A DNA stretch of 64,000 bases from Spirosoma aureum (GTDB lineage Bacteria > Bacteroidota > Bacteroidia > Cytophagales > Spirosomataceae): assembly GCF_011604685.1 (NCBI RefSeq), contig NZ_CP050063.1:8225001-8289000 (forward strand). Reading direction: 5' to 3'. Of this stretch, positions 46,111 to 56,200 are shown in pieces. Numbering within the stretch: the first letter of the stretch is position 1; each line of letters opens with the position of its first letter. Below the pieces are notes generated by a model. The model was not told the origin of the DNA. It worked only from the letters and a program-made list of their open reading frames with translations, and did no database searches. A program made the position numbers and the translations under genes.

Positions 46111-46809
46111 ATGTCTTCACGCACACTCCTGCCTATTTTCTGTGTCATACTCCTTTTCCTCAGCTATGCTGGTTATTCACAGCCAGCGTCGAAAGCGAAG
46201 TCTAAAGTAAAATATAATTACCTGCTTTATTTGCCCAACGATTATGCAGCAACCAAAGCCAGTTATCCGCTGATCATTTATCTGCATGGTGGATCTCAAC
46301 GGGGCAATGACTTAATGAAACTCAAGACCTACGGCCTACCCCAACAAGTCGATAAAGGCAAGGATTTTCAGTTTATCATTGCATCGCCCCAGTGTCCGGA
46401 TGGTAAATTCTGGTCGACCGACAATTGGTTTGAACCACTCTATGATGAGTTGACAACGAAATATAGTATTGATCCCAAACGAGTTTATTTAACAGGAATA
46501 AGTATCGGTGGTTACGGAACCTGGCAAACGGCGGTAGCGTACCCAGATAAATTTGCGGCCATTGTCCCGTTGTGCGGTGGTTGCGACGATTCAACGCAGG
46601 TGTGTACAATTAAACACATCCCGATCTGGACGTTTCATGGAACAGCCGACAACGTGATTCCAATTAACGAAACAGAGCAGTTGGTTAAGCGGCTGGAGCA
46701 GTGTGGGGGACGCGTGAAATTTACCCGATTAGAAAAGGAAGGCCACGGCATTCAGTATCTCTATGAAGAAAAATCCATTTACGACTGGTTGCTTCAACAA
46801 CATAAATGA
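46111..46809 (+). CDS. Secreted prolyl-oligopeptidase-like esterase
   Basis: 232 residues from the ATG at 46111; an in-frame TTG at 46090 is rejected. Signal peptide ending YAGYSQ. Alpha/beta hydrolase with LIIYLHGGSQRGND, the elbow LTGISIGGYGTWQTAVAYP, FHGTADNVIP and a late EGHGIQYLYEE. It resembles the polyhydroxybutyrate depolymerase/feruloyl esterase-like small secreted esterases. Substrate unknown. Confidence 0.85.
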   Translation: MSSRTLLPIFCVILLFLSYAGYSQPASKAKSKVKYNYLLYLPNDYAATKASYPLIIYLHGGSQRGNDLMKLKTYGLPQQVDKGKDFQFIIASPQCPDGKFWSTDNWFEPLYDELTTKYSIDPKRVYLTGISIGGYGTWQTAVAYPDKFAAIVPLCGGCDDSTQVCTIKHIPIWTFHGTADNVIPINETEQLVKRLEQCGGRVKFTRLEKEGHGIQYLYEEKSIYDWLLQQHK

Positions 46810-46893
46810 GACTTGAATTTGTCGAATGGCAACGGGTAAAAATAGCAATTGGGGCAACTGCCACTAGTATTCAGTTACCCCAATTAGTATCTT

Positions 46894-48273
46894 CTACACT
46901 TTAGTAGGGTCTGGGTGTACCCAGGGCTGACGATAAGGCCGAACAAGAAGCCCATTCGCTTCGCGATCGCCAACGATTTCGCGCTTCTGAGGATCATAGA
47001 CAATTGGCCGTCCGGTTTTCATGGACAGGTTGGCCAGAATACAACTGGCAGTCGATATATGTCCCTCTTCAATGTCTGCTACCGGGCGGGTGCCTTTATC
47101 GATCGCATCCAGAAAATTAAGCATGTGCAGGCGTGTGGCAGGAGCCGCATTCAATTCAATTTTAGGCTCCGTCGGCTCAGTCACATCCTCCGGATATTTC
47201 TCTTTTTCATAGACAACATCTTTGTGAATCTTTTGCCCGTCTTTTCCTTCAGGAATAAAATCGTAGGCCATTGTGCTGGCCCATAACGTTCCTTTGTCGC
47301 CATATAGCGTAAACGACCAGGGATAATTAGGGTTATTGGGCGTTCCCCAAGTCCGGTGCTGCCAGACACAGTTCAGGCCATCGTATTCAAATAAGGCAGA
47401 CTGTGTGTCAGAAATATTTGATTTCCCTTCTTTCTGCACATAAATACCCCCCGTGGAACTGATACGCTTGGGCCACCCCAACTTTAGCATCCAGCGAACC
47501 GTATCGAACATATGGACGCACATATCGCCTGTGATCCCATTGCCATACTCCATAAAGGTACGCCACCAGCGTACGTGCGGCAGGCCATCATAGGGACGCA
47601 AAGGAGCAGGGCCAGTCCACATTTCGTAATCCAGGAAATCGGGCACTGGCTGTAAAGGAGGATTAGCATTGTTACGCATGTGGATATAACAGCACATTTC
47701 TACGTGCGATATTTTACCCAGTAAGCCAGCGTCTACAATATTCTTTTTTGCATCAATCAGGTGAGGAGTGCTCTTGCGCTGTGTACCAACCTGCACAACC
47801 TTATTGTATTTACGGGCAGCCGCTACCATCGCTTCGCCCTCCATAACATCTACACTAATTGGCTTTTGTACATATACATTAGCGCCTGCTTTTATGGTAT
47901 CGATTGTTTGCAGGGCATGCCAGTGATCGGGCGTACCAATCAGCACAATATCAAATTCATTTTCAGCCAGCATTTTCCGATAATCACCATATAGGCGAGG
48001 GGTCTTGCCTGACTTCTGGCGTTGGCTTACAAGTTTTGCCGCCCCAGCCATCATGTTTTTGTCAACATCACAGAGCGCCAGAACCTCAACCGGTGCTACC
48101 TGAATCAGTCGAAATAAATCACTTTTACCATACCACCCTGTTCCGATTAAACCCACACGGAGCGTTTTTGCGGGATTAATCAGATCCAAACCTCTGGCTC
48201 CAAACGTACTAAGGGCAAGTGAAGCCGTAGTCCCCTGAAGAAAACGGCGACGATTGATGTTGAAACTATGCAT
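46894..48273 (-). CDS. Gfo/Idh/MocA family oxidoreductase, Tat-exported
   Basis: 459 residues. A twin-arginine signal NRRRFLQGTTASLALSTFG opens the protein, so it is folded with its cofactor before export. Rossmann motif LRVGLIGTGWYG at about 38, EKP-type motif seen as YVQKPISVDV, and the C-terminal Gfo/Idh domain with ITGDMCVHMFDTVRWMLKLGWPKRI. These NAD(P)-dependent enzymes oxidise or epimerise sugars and cyclitols. Periplasmic members are common in Bacteroidota glycan use. Confidence 0.92.
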   Translation of the reverse strand: MHSFNINRRRFLQGTTASLALSTFGARGLDLINPAKTLRVGLIGTGWYGKSDLFRLIQVAPVEVLALCDVDKNMMAGAAKLVSQRQKSGKTPRLYGDYRKMLAENEFDIVLIGTPDHWHALQTIDTIKAGANVYVQKPISVDVMEGEAMVAAARKYNKVVQVGTQRKSTPHLIDAKKNIVDAGLLGKISHVEMCCYIHMRNNANPPLQPVPDFLDYEMWTGPAPLRPYDGLPHVRWWRTFMEYGNGITGDMCVHMFDTVRWMLKLGWPKRISSTGGIYVQKEGKSNISDTQSALFEYDGLNCVWQHRTWGTPNNPNYPWSFTLYGDKGTLWASTMAYDFIPEGKDGQKIHKDVVYEKEKYPEDVTEPTEPKIELNAAPATRLHMLNFLDAIDKGTRPVADIEEGHISTASCILANLSMKTGRPIVYDPQKREIVGDREANGLLVRPYRQPWVHPDPTKV

Positions 48274-48809
48274 GCAAGTTGAGGGTTTCAGGCGGCTATC
48301 GCCAGGTTCTATAGACTGTATTATTGTATTTGTCCGGCCTTTTTGCCAACCATCATCACTACTTAGTGAACGGTTGAAATGAAAAGCCTGGTTTACTTAA
48401 AAGCAGAAAATTTGAGAAACTACCAATCTTCATTTAACAATCTCCACCTTTCGTCAGGCGGCAAGTCCTAAAGAAAATAACAGGCACTGTTCAGGACCAA
48501 ATGCCGGAGATAAAAGGTAACTTTTGTTTTCGGTAACGGCAATTCAGAAGCAGCCATAAAGAATTGTGATTCAGCAGATTCGCACCAAACCAGTCAATGA
48601 GAAAGCAATACCTGTCAGAGCTAGTTATCCTTGCTAAGTGAAAGCCCTGCTGAAATGAAAAAAAGTAACCAATTGCCGAAAAAACAGGCTTACAGCCTTT
48701 CATTGTTACGATTATCAAAGAAATAATAAACCCTTCCCGTCTATCTGAAAAGTATAGCATTGTTTTTGATATTAGTTTAAGACAAAACCAAACACTATGC
48801 TTTCAAACT
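48274..48809. other. Intergenic, no gene seen
   Basis: A 536-base A/T-rich gap holding the upstream region of the Tat oxidoreductase (minus) and of the small gene at 48810 (plus). The only long reading frame (minus, 48491-48760) has poor codon choice and no domain, so I do not call it. No clear promoter box found. Confidence 0.4.
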
Positions 48810-49031
48810 ATGAACACAAATGCACTAGTAAACCAAACCCTGCTAGTAAAAGCAGAAGAGGCTCGTAGAAAGAATGAAAAATTAGTTTATCTGGAATTAT
48901 GGGATGTGCTAACTGAGCTCCTTGAACGGCCCTACGCCGAATTGACCCATGAAGAAATAGTTCACATGGATCGAGTTGCCCGGCTTTTGCACGACTACGA
49001 AGATCGACTATATCCGGCTCCATCAAAATAA
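48810..49031 (+). CDS. Small hypothetical protein
   Basis: 73 residues, charged and mostly helical (KAEEARRKNEKLVYLELWDVLTELLERPYAEL), no signal, no domain recognised. The clear amphipathic pattern and a good terminator at 49139-49169 make it a plausible real gene. Role unknown. Confidence 0.6.
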   Translation: MNTNALVNQTLLVKAEEARRKNEKLVYLELWDVLTELLERPYAELTHEEIVHMDRVARLLHDYEDRLYPAPSK

Positions 49032-49138
49032 TTCTGTAGTAGGCCTTTCGCTTAGATTATCATCCGCTTAAATGAAGCAAGCCATTCCGGGCGGTCATCC
49101 AATAAGAACGCCCGATACCTATTAACAAGCATCTATTG

Positions 49139-49169
49139 AGGGCGGTCAGCTGTTTAGGCTGACCGCCCT
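49139..49169 (+). terminator. Rho-independent terminator
   Basis: A perfect 12-bp GC-rich stem, AGGGCGGTCAGC (49139-49150) with GCTGACCGCCCT (49158-49169), has a 7-nt loop and is followed by TATTTTTTATT. It ends the 48810 gene unit. The GGGCGGTCA half is also seen 50 bases upstream (49089-49097) in a partial repeat with GGGCG on the opposite strand. Confidence 0.8.
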
Positions 49170-49331
49170 TATTTTTTATTGCCAATGAGAGATCATCGTC
49201 TACAGGTTATTACCACTCATGGACAAAAGAAACCACTCAAACCAATAAACCAAGCTATTGTAATACTGATTCGTCTTTAGGGCATCACTATAAGAAAGCA
49301 AGTTCCCAACCTCTTTTCTCACTCTACTACT

Positions 49332-49736
49332 ATGAAATCATTCATGAGTTCCATGGTATTCGCTTTCAATATGAGCCTTGTCCTGGTCGTTGCTCCTATC
49401 CAAAAAACAATAGCGCAAAGTCCCCGCCCTACAAAATTGGCCCGCTATCAGATGGCATCTTATATATCGGCCGATAGCACCAAGTTGCGAGTTAACGTCA
49501 ATAAAGAGTTGGGGGGTCAGGTTTATGTTCACCTTCTTGATCTGAGAGGCAATGTGTTGTTTGAAAAAACAATGGCTCCAGTCGATACAACCGTCCGGCT
49601 TAGTCTGAACCTAATGGAATTGATTGAGGGCGATTATACGCTTAAAGTATCAAATGGTCTGGAGGCAGAAGTTAGGGAGTTCAAGATCAAGACCAGAAAA
49701 CCGCGAAAAATAACACGTACAATAACACTGCTTTAA
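49332..49736 (+). CDS. Small secreted protein, beta-sandwich-like
   Basis: 134 residues, signal peptide ending TIAQS. The body looks like a small beta-sandwich: ADSTKLRVNVNKELGGQVYVHLLDLRGNVLFEKTM then VRLSLNLMELIEGDYTLKVSNG, reminiscent of the Ig-like C-terminal modules found in Bacteroidota exported proteins, here free-standing and with a basic tail (KTRKPRKITRT). No function assigned. Confidence 0.65.
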   Translation: MKSFMSSMVFAFNMSLVLVVAPIQKTIAQSPRPTKLARYQMASYISADSTKLRVNVNKELGGQVYVHLLDLRGNVLFEKTMAPVDTTVRLSLNLMELIEGDYTLKVSNGLEAEVREFKIKTRKPRKITRTITLL

Positions 49737-50356
49737 TTATACAATGGCTGTTGCCATCAATACACCCCTAAGCTGGAGTAAATCGTACCGGTAACGATTT
49801 GGACAATTGTATTATATCGCCTGGCAATTGAAAAACTGTTTCACTATTTATCAAATACTTTCATTAATTAACATACACCAATTAATTGCTTTCCGGGCAT
49901 TATCTCTATTTTGTTGAGTAGCATCTCTACAAACTGGCCGAGTAATTTAGATTAATACCAATTAATAAACGCTTTATTAAGCTGACAGCAAGTAGCCACT
50001 ACTTAATCAGCAGCCTTCAGCTATTTGCTATAAAATAAAAGTTACAAATTTGGCAGAATCGTTCGGGGACGCGCCCCGGTCATTAAATTGATAGGCGTAA
50101 GCGTAGTAGGGCTCTGACCGATAAGCCAAAAACTATATCGGCGCTTCCATTAAACAATAACAACTGCAACGTTGAAACAGACCGGTTAACAAAACAACCA
50201 ACTCCCATAAAGGGGGCTGGTTGTCGGGAATCGTATATAAAAGTTTAGGTTCAACAAGTTTATAACAAGCTGAAAATGATAAAGTTTTAAACGAAAGGTA
50301 AGTGCGCTCCGTCGATCGTAGCTAACTTATTGAAACGTCCCTTAGCCAGGAGGTGG
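49737..50356. other. Intergenic with hairpins, no gene seen
   Basis: A 620-base gap between convergent genes, A/T-rich on the left. It holds a GC hairpin CGGGG/CCCCG (50064-50068 with 50074-50078, loop ACGCG) and a longer imperfect stem ACAACCA...TGGTTGT (50194-50224, 5-nt loop, one mismatch, one wobble) that could be a terminator. TTAGCCA/TGGCTAA (50342-50360) overlaps the stop codon of the minus-strand gene. No open frame deserves a call. Confidence 0.45.
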
Positions 50357-50887
50357 CTAATCATCCTGTTTTTTAAGCGTCAATACCACTTTCCCATTCT
50401 CAACCAGCCGGGTACTCAATACTGACTGTATTGGTAAAGCAACAAGCAACATGGGCTGGGTGGTAAACGATAGCGGAGTCTTGTTAAGCGTGGTATCAGC
50501 CATGCGTATATACCGAATAGTCATTACCGAATCCTGCACAAATACTCGGCTGATCGATAATTTGGGAGGTTTATTCGTAGCGGGTAATGCAATACCGACA
50601 ACCATTTCTTTGTTAAAATTCGGCACATCGGGGCGCTTGCTCATGGTAGTTGCCGGTTTAAACACTTTTTCAAAAGTTTCGGCCTGTTCGAACACAAACA
50701 GCGTCGGTTTGCCTTTGTTGACGGGTGCATCATTACTCAGAAAATACCCATTCAGCATTCGGTATTTTAAAGTAACCTGGGCAAGTGCCACCAAGCTTAT
50801 CAGGAATAAGCAGGCAATTAAAAAAGCGGAAAGAAAGGGTACGCGTAAACGATGTTGAAGAGAGGCAAAAAACGGCATATTACTCAT
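50357..50887 (-). CDS. Hypothetical secreted protein
   Basis: 176 residues. N-terminal hydrophobic segment (about 16-36, LSAFLIACLFLISLVALAQ) as signal. The remainder is beta-rich: LFVFEQAETFEKVFKPATTM, MVVGIALPATNKPPKLSISRVFVQDSVMTIRYIR. The shape (a value, then a control of allowed range, then a beta pair) loosely recalls PrcB-like small exported domains; this is weak. It lies 75 bases after the lipoprotein gene on the same strand. Confidence 0.6.
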   Translation of the reverse strand: MSNMPFFASLQHRLRVPFLSAFLIACLFLISLVALAQVTLKYRMLNGYFLSNDAPVNKGKPTLFVFEQAETFEKVFKPATTMSKRPDVPNFNKEMVVGIALPATNKPPKLSISRVFVQDSVMTIRYIRMADTTLNKTPLSFTTQPMLLVALPIQSVLSTRLVENGKVVLTLKKQDD

Positions 50888-50962
50888 TTAACTATACTAA
50901 ATCAATATACTTCTAACGTCTGATCGCGAAAAGTCAGTATGCCATCAAAATTAAAAGATTGA

Positions 50963-51520
50963 TTATTTCGGCGGTTGCGCTCCCGAATCGACTGGATTCT
51001 GAATCGTCATTCCGGCTACATTGAAGCAGGAATTTTCGTTATCGCTTTTGCATTCAAACAGATCAAAAGACTCAACGCCTTTATCTAATCGCTCGAAATA
51101 GAGAATAAATTGTAATCTTTCGTCATTCTTTATCTCTGCAGTCTGTGGTGACGTTGGGATACCTTCAGTTTTTAGAAGTGCATACGTTCGTTTGCCATCT
51201 GATGACGCCAGAACGGCCTTGGGATTAAATGAAATGCTACTCGACCCCATATAACTGAAATTACGGTCACTCTTATCCTTACCATACGTAAGATACAGGA
51301 CCGTATACGTTGCTGTCAGACGAATATCCGTCACCTTAATATCCGGGTCCTGCGAATGCCCAAGCCCACCATGAGGGTCAGGCAAAATACGCGACTGGAG
51401 CGCATAAGTGGGCTGGCTCGGCAAATAATATTCGGCACCGTCGGCCGGGGCGTTCACCTTCGGCAGCCGGTTCGACGTACAGGCAGAGACGAGCAGGGCA
51501 AGAGCGACGAGGGCTTTCAT
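50963..51520 (-). CDS. Hypothetical lipoprotein
   Basis: 185 residues. Short lipoprotein signal LVALALLVSAC with Cys14. The rest is polar beta-rich (VTDIRLTATYTVLYLTYGK, LQFILYFERLDKGVESFDLFEC) with two Cys near the end that may form a disulfide. No domain recognised. Directly downstream of eboF (39 bases, same strand) with no terminator between, so it may be co-transcribed with eboF. Confidence 0.65.
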   Translation of the reverse strand: MKALVALALLVSACTSNRLPKVNAPADGAEYYLPSQPTYALQSRILPDPHGGLGHSQDPDIKVTDIRLTATYTVLYLTYGKDKSDRNFSYMGSSSISFNPKAVLASSDGKRTYALLKTEGIPTSPQTAEIKNDERLQFILYFERLDKGVESFDLFECKSDNENSCFNVAGMTIQNPVDSGAQPPK

Positions 51521-51559
51521 AGAGTTAAATTACGTCCTTTCGTCTGAATAACCAAGAAG

Positions 51560-52948
51560 TTAATTCGTCTGTTTTTCAAGCACTCCTGCTGAGATCGTAT
51601 TCCATATCTGATCGTGTACATCCGTTGCCACCAATGAATTTCCAACGTTCCGACTGCTTACATATACGGGATGGTACTCACGCGCTGTACCTACACGTCC
51701 ATGCGAACCTTTGATAAGCGTCGCATCGAGTGAAATAACGTTCATCAGATACCGGAAGCCGAGTAATTTACGGCCTAACTTATAGCCTGCTTTGAGTTTT
51801 ATCAATGGGTTTGTCTGGTCCATAAACATCTCAACCGGGTCATAGCCCGGTTTCTGGTGAATGGCTACTAATCGGGCATAATCGGGTGCTCGGGCGTCGT
51901 CGAGCCAGTAATAATAGGTAAACCAGCTATCCGCATCAGCCATAACCACCAGGTCGCCGGAGCGTTCGTGATCAATATGGTATTCCTTTTGCTGTTCTTT
52001 ATCCAATACAAGCTGGATACCCGGCGTGCTTTCCAGCAATGACCGGACTTTGCCAAATACCGATGGATCATTGATATAGACATGAGCAATCTGGTGATCG
52101 GGTGTAGCAAACGCGGGCGACGCTCCGGCATCGAACATCTCCAAACCCCGCTCTTCCCGATAACGAATCATGCCTGCTTCGCGCAGGATTCGATTGATGT
52201 GAATCGGCTTACTGACATTGGTAATTCCATATTCCGAAAGCACAATCACCTCAGCGTTCTGCTTCTCATAATAGTTGATCAGGTCGCGGCATACGTCATC
52301 GATTTCCCGAAGATCATTGGCAATTTTCGAGAAATCCTGTCCAAACTTTTGCAGACAATAATCCAGATGCGGTAAATAAATCAGGGTAAGCGTCGGGTTG
52401 TGCCACTGATCGACAAGCATGGATGCATCGGCAATCCAGCGCGTACATTTAATCGTTGTTGCGGGTCCCCAAAACTGAAATAACGGAAACGTACCTAATT
52501 CTTTCTGTAGTTTATCGCGAAGGTCGCCGGGATGCGTGTAGCAGTCTGGTATTTTCAGACCGTCAGACGGATATTGCGGACGGGGTGTAGCCGAAAAATC
52601 GGCGGTAGAGTACATGTTGTACCACCAGAACATTTTCGAAACGGTGAAATTTGGGTCGACTTTTCGTGCCCGTTCCCAGATTTTTTCGCCTGCGACCAGT
52701 TTATTCGACTGCTTCCAGAATTTGACCTCCGAATCGATCCGGTCATACCAGCCATTGCCGACAATACCCGTTTCGCTTGGCCATTTGCCCGTTACGTACG
52801 TAGACTGCACCGACGTTGTCAGCGCCGGGAGCATGGGATCAATTGTTGCCTGATGCTTGCTGGCAAACCACTGTTTCAGAAAGGGAGTATGTTCGCCAAT
52901 CAGCGAATAAGACAATCCCACAACGTCGAGTACTACGGTCTTTTGCAT
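51560..52948 (-). CDS. eboF: Alkaline phosphatase-superfamily protein EboF
   Basis: 462 residues, no signal peptide. The nucleotide pyrophosphatase fold is recognised: VVLDVVGLSY, then ALTTSVQSTYVTGKWPSETGIVGNGWYD where Thr44 aligns with the nucleophile, YLPHLDYCLQKFG around Asp196, and VIVLSEYGITNV (Glu239-Tyr240) where typical family members have Asp-His. These substitutions suggest an altered metal site. The branch with SEYGI and NRILREAG is the one found in Ebo clusters. Here it stands apart from the other ebo genes. Confidence 0.85.
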   Translation of the reverse strand: MQKTVVLDVVGLSYSLIGEHTPFLKQWFASKHQATIDPMLPALTTSVQSTYVTGKWPSETGIVGNGWYDRIDSEVKFWKQSNKLVAGEKIWERARKVDPNFTVSKMFWWYNMYSTADFSATPRPQYPSDGLKIPDCYTHPGDLRDKLQKELGTFPLFQFWGPATTIKCTRWIADASMLVDQWHNPTLTLIYLPHLDYCLQKFGQDFSKIANDLREIDDVCRDLINYYEKQNAEVIVLSEYGITNVSKPIHINRILREAGMIRYREERGLEMFDAGASPAFATPDHQIAHVYINDPSVFGKVRSLLESTPGIQLVLDKEQQKEYHIDHERSGDLVVMADADSWFTYYYWLDDARAPDYARLVAIHQKPGYDPVEMFMDQTNPLIKLKAGYKLGRKLLGFRYLMNVISLDATLIKGSHGRVGTAREYHPVYVSSRNVGNSLVATDVHDQIWNTISAGVLEKQTN

Positions 52949-52976
52949 GGCTTACTGAAAAGTGAAGAATCAACTG

Positions 52977-52984
52977 TAAAATTA
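52977..52984 (-). promoter_or_regulatory. Possible -7 box of eboF
   Basis: TAATTTTA on the minus strand, one base off TAnnTTTG, 29 bases before the eboF ATG. No -33 element confirmed. Confidence 0.25.
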
Positions 52985-53190
52985 TCGGTTCTTTCCTTAA
53001 ATTGAGGATTATAGTCGATTTTAAAGGCAGATTTATCGCTGTGTCTGCATAACAATCCTGAATGTATAATCTACTCCCTTGGTAACGATACGGCAGGTTC
53101 AATGTTAAAAAAATGACGACAAAGCTTATGAAATAGTAACAATTAAGTAAAAGGAAATTAAAATTAAATTAAAGGCATTGCGCTCTCTTT

Positions 53191-53213
53191 GCAACAGAAA
53201 ATACTCCTGTTGC
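53191..53213 (+). promoter_or_regulatory. Hairpin just upstream of the TonB receptor start
   Basis: GCAACAG (53191-53197) pairs with CTGTTGC (53207-53213) with a 9-nt loop, ending 3 bases before the ATG at 53217. It may sequester the ribosome entry region. Confidence 0.35.
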
Positions 53214-53216
53214 TAA

Positions 53217-56200
53217 ATGAAAAAATACCTACTTTCCAGTGCTTTACTCCTATTTTTGAGTTGTTTCCTCATCGGCAAAACACTAGCACAAACCACCCAG
53301 GCATCTATTTCGGGCATTATCTCCGAAAAGCAGAACGCTGCTCTTCCGGGAGCTACCGTTCAGGTTCGGAACGAATCAACCGGTTTTACGACGGGAACAG
53401 TAACCAATGCTAAGGGTGAATACTCCTTTAAAGAGCTTCCTTTGGGAGGGCCCTATACCATACTCGCTACGTTTGTGGGCTACGGTCAACAAAAGCGAAC
53501 CGGCTATGCACTTAACCAGGGAGATGCCGTTCGGGTAAACCTGGCTATGCAGGAAGACAATCAAACGCTTGAGGTGGTACAGGTTGTGGCTTCTGGTCTG
53601 AAAAACAAAACGGAGAACCTGGGAGCGGCCACGGCAATTTCAGCCAAGTCAATTGCCGCACTTCCGGTCAATGGCCGTAATTTCACGAACTTGATGGATC
53701 TCTCCCCTTTAAGTAGAGGGGGAAATATTTCGGGTCAGCTCGGTTCGTCTACCAATTATACGATCGATGGTATGAACGCCAAAAACCCAACTTCGGCGGG
53801 TTCAACGACCAGCCGAAGCGGGGCTCCTTATTCGATTTCGATTGAAGCGGTTCGTGAGTTTAAAGTCGTAACGAACCAGTATGATGTTACCTATGGCCGT
53901 AGTGGGGGTGGAACGGTGAGTGCGGTAACCAAGGCAGGTACCAACAAACTAAGTGGTAGCGCCTTTAATTACACGCGTGCCGACTGGTTAGCGAGTCCTT
54001 ATGACATCCGTGGTAATAATCGGGTCAATAAATTTGCGACAAATCAGTACGGATTTTCGCTGGGCGGCCCGATCATCAAAGACAAATTGCACTTTTTCGT
54101 TGTATGGGATCACCAGCAGGATTCACGACCGCTGATAATCGCGGATGTACAATCGCCAGCCGACGAAAGCCGGTTTAACATTACGAAAGCCACTCTTGAT
54201 AAATTCGTTGATATAGCCCGCAGTAAATACGGGGTTGCCAACACTCCCCAGTATGGCACGTTCGACAAGAAACGGGGTTCTGATGCCGCATTTGCCCGTA
54301 TCGACTGGCAGATCAATGACCGCAATCTGTTAACGGTTCGGAATAACTTCACCAGCGATCGCAATAAGCTGGGCTTGCAGGACAATACGGCGATTAACAT
54401 TTATGAGTCGTACGGAAATGATTACAACATGGACAATAGCCTGCTGGCCAGTTTGCGTACATCCATCAGTCCCCGGCTCACCAATGAGTTAAAGGTTCAA
54501 CACCTGTATACCTATCAGAAAAGCAGCCCTGGCGACCAGTTACCGGCGGCCAATATTCCAAGAGCCATCGTAGAAAACGTTACGTCGACCATTGACGGCT
54601 CCACGAAATCGACCAATATCCAGATGGGTGGACACCGGTTCGCTCAGGAGGGTTTTACAAATAATGTGTTACAACTGGTCGATAATCTGTACTACAATAC
54701 CGATAAGGTTCAGTACACATTTGGCCTCGACCTGATGTATACTCACGCCAAATCGCTTTATGGTAGCGAAGTAAACGGGCGTTTCCATTATACAGTCGAT
54801 GCTGCGGCTGGCCTGACGGCACTGGATAAATTTGAAAAGCTGCAACCGTATCGCTATTACCGAGAAGTGCCGCTGGTCGACGACCCGACCGTAGTTGGCA
54901 ATATTCTGAACGCGGGAATTTACGGTCAAATGAGTACCAAACTAGCGCTGGGCCTGGAAATGACCGCTGGCTTGCGCGTCGACTACGCCCATTACCCAAC
55001 CTCTCCACTGAATCAGCTGGTTTATGATGAACTTAAACTACGCACCGATAACCGAATCAAGTCATTTGTGGTACAGCCCCGTTTGCAACTAACCTGGGAT
55101 GTGAATGAACAGCATACCGACTTTGTTCGCTTTGGTGCCGGTGTTTTTGCGTCAGACATCAACAACTATGTATTGATTAATAACCTGACGTTTGACGGGA
55201 AGCATCTGGCCACGGTCGATGTGCGGGCCCCGAATATTCCAACACCTGATTTTCTGGCCTACCGCCAGAATTACAGCAGCATCCCCAGTCTGGCAGCTTT
55301 TCAGTTGCCAACCATCAATATGAATGGTCCAGATGCACGAGTGCCGGTTCTCTACAAGGCAAACCTATCCTATAGCCGTTACTTAACCGATAAGCTGAAG
55401 GTTGGCATTGCTGGTTTTGCAACGCTGGGTCGACATAACTACATGTACGTCGATCGGAATATGGCAACTGACCCCTATTTTCGATTAGCCAACGAAGATA
55501 ATCGCGGGGTGTATGTACCACTCAGTAGCATGCCTGCCAACGGCGCTGGTGACTGGTTACAGGGGCGCGTCAGTCAGAAATTAGGCCGCGTACTGGAGTT
55601 GAACAGCCAGGGCAAGGTCAATCAGTTTGCCGTTGTTGTCGATGCTACCTACCAGTATCTTAAGGATGGCGAAATTTCGGCAAGCTATACCTGGAATGAC
55701 ACTAAAGACAATACCTCATTTAACGGAAACGTAGCCAACACGGCTACCCTGTCGTTGCCGGTGAAGGATGATCCGCGGAATCTAAGCCAGATTACGTATT
55801 CCGACAACCAATTCCGCCATAAAGTAGTCGTTTATGGAACGTTTCCTTCGTTCTATGGTATCACGGTTGGCGTTCGTTATTCGGGTATTGGTGGAACCCG
55901 ATACTCACTACTGTCAGGAGCAAACAGCAATGCCGACTTCGTTGCCGGAAACAACGACCTTGCCTTTATCTTCGATAAAAATAACGAGAGCGTTCCGACG
56001 AACATAAAGACCGGATTACAGGCTCTTATGGACAATCCGAATGCAAGTCAGAGCATAAAAGATTATATCAATCAGTATTCCGGAAAAATAGCGCAACGAA
56101 ATGGTGGCATCAATAGCTTCTACGGCATATTTGACGTAAGAGCTAGTAAACGGTTCCGATTATACAAAACCCACAGCTTCGATTTGTCGGTCGATATCTT

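Noticed and set aside
48491..48760. Minus-strand ORF of 89 codons
   Set aside because: Poor codon choice for this genome, no signal or domain, and it covers the expected promoter region of two flanking genes.
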